From CAZGSN01 sp964371655 (GTDB lineage: Bacteria; Desulfobacterota; Binatia; HRBIN30), in assembly GCA_964371655.1 (NCBI GenBank), contig CAYJOD010000079.1, forward strand, positions 1-30,429: DNA of 30,429 nt, written 5' to 3'. The position numbers and the translations under genes were made by a program. The stretch's first letter is position 1, and the number at the start of each line of letters is the position of its first letter. Of the stretch, positions 30,369 through 30,429 are shown piece by piece. The notes beneath the pieces were generated by a model, which did not search any database, was not told where the DNA came from, and saw nothing but the letters and a program-made list of their open reading frames with translations.

Positions 30369-30429
30369 GGCGGGGGTGAGGGGTACGTTTACCAAAGCTT
30401 TCTACCCGCATCCCCCCCCCCGTTACCTC

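Overview
The window looks like a chromosomal stretch from a GC-rich, uncultivated Gram-negative bacterium. The best guess is a deltaproteobacterium-like lineage such as Candidatus Binatota (Binatia). This rests on high GC, Gram-negative envelope genes (signal peptides, a lipoprotein, a beta-barrel protein, two MMPL/RND exporters), secreted YVTN beta-propeller proteins with Thr/Pro stalks, a dockerin-like double loop, a distinctive C-terminal domain that I remember from such genomes, and a type II DMSO-reductase-family molybdoenzyme. The assignment is inference. No rRNA, tRNA, CRISPR array, phage gene or intact transposase was seen.

Layout. 1-4.3 kb: a PhnD-like periplasmic binding protein and a TatT-like lipoprotein on the plus strand, converging on an MMPL/RND transporter through a probable bidirectional terminator. 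4.5-7.0 kb: a secreted right-handed beta-helix protein, then the remains of an NHL-repeat propeller gene split by a small palindromic element. 7.1-11.4 kb: a large molybdopterin oxidoreductase of the ethylbenzene dehydrogenase/alkane hydroxylase/nitrate reductase type with no Tat signal and no adjacent partner subunits, followed by a CrtC/AttH-like lipocalin-fold protein. 11.4-14.5 kb: gene-poor DNA with repeats around a membrane-anchored GH43/GH32-like propeller protein. 14.5-19.1 kb: a second MMPL/RND transporter, a 63-residue putative antitoxin-like protein, a strand-switched hexamer array and a radical SAM protein. 19.4-24.6 kb: a minus-strand pair of very large secreted proteins, an M28 peptidase-propeller-dockerin-like fusion and a double seven-bladed propeller with a sorting-signal-like tail. 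24.6-26.1 kb: repeat-rich spacer and a small Ala/Gly-rich secreted protein. 26.05-30.25 kb: a tight plus-strand operon with a possible 32-codon leader ORF, a porin-like protein, a seven-repeat FG-GAP/ASPIC-UnbV protein and a nitrilase-superfamily hydrolase.

How the genes fit together. Much of the coding capacity is for exported or envelope proteins built on repeated scaffolds: beta-helix, NHL, YVTN, FG-GAP and GH43-like folds. The two MMPL exporters, the molybdoenzyme and the lipocalin-fold protein would suit handling of hydrophobic substrates (hydrocarbon, terpenoid or steroid-like), but nothing in the sequence fixes a substrate.

The most distinctive structural theme is the intergenic DNA. 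Nearly every spacer carries a 100-200 nt palindromic, MITE-like element. At least six designs are visible: one occurs as two 156-nt copies, one sits nested inside another, one interrupts an NHL gene between 7-bp repeats so that its removal restores the reading frame, and one supplies the stop codon of a gene.
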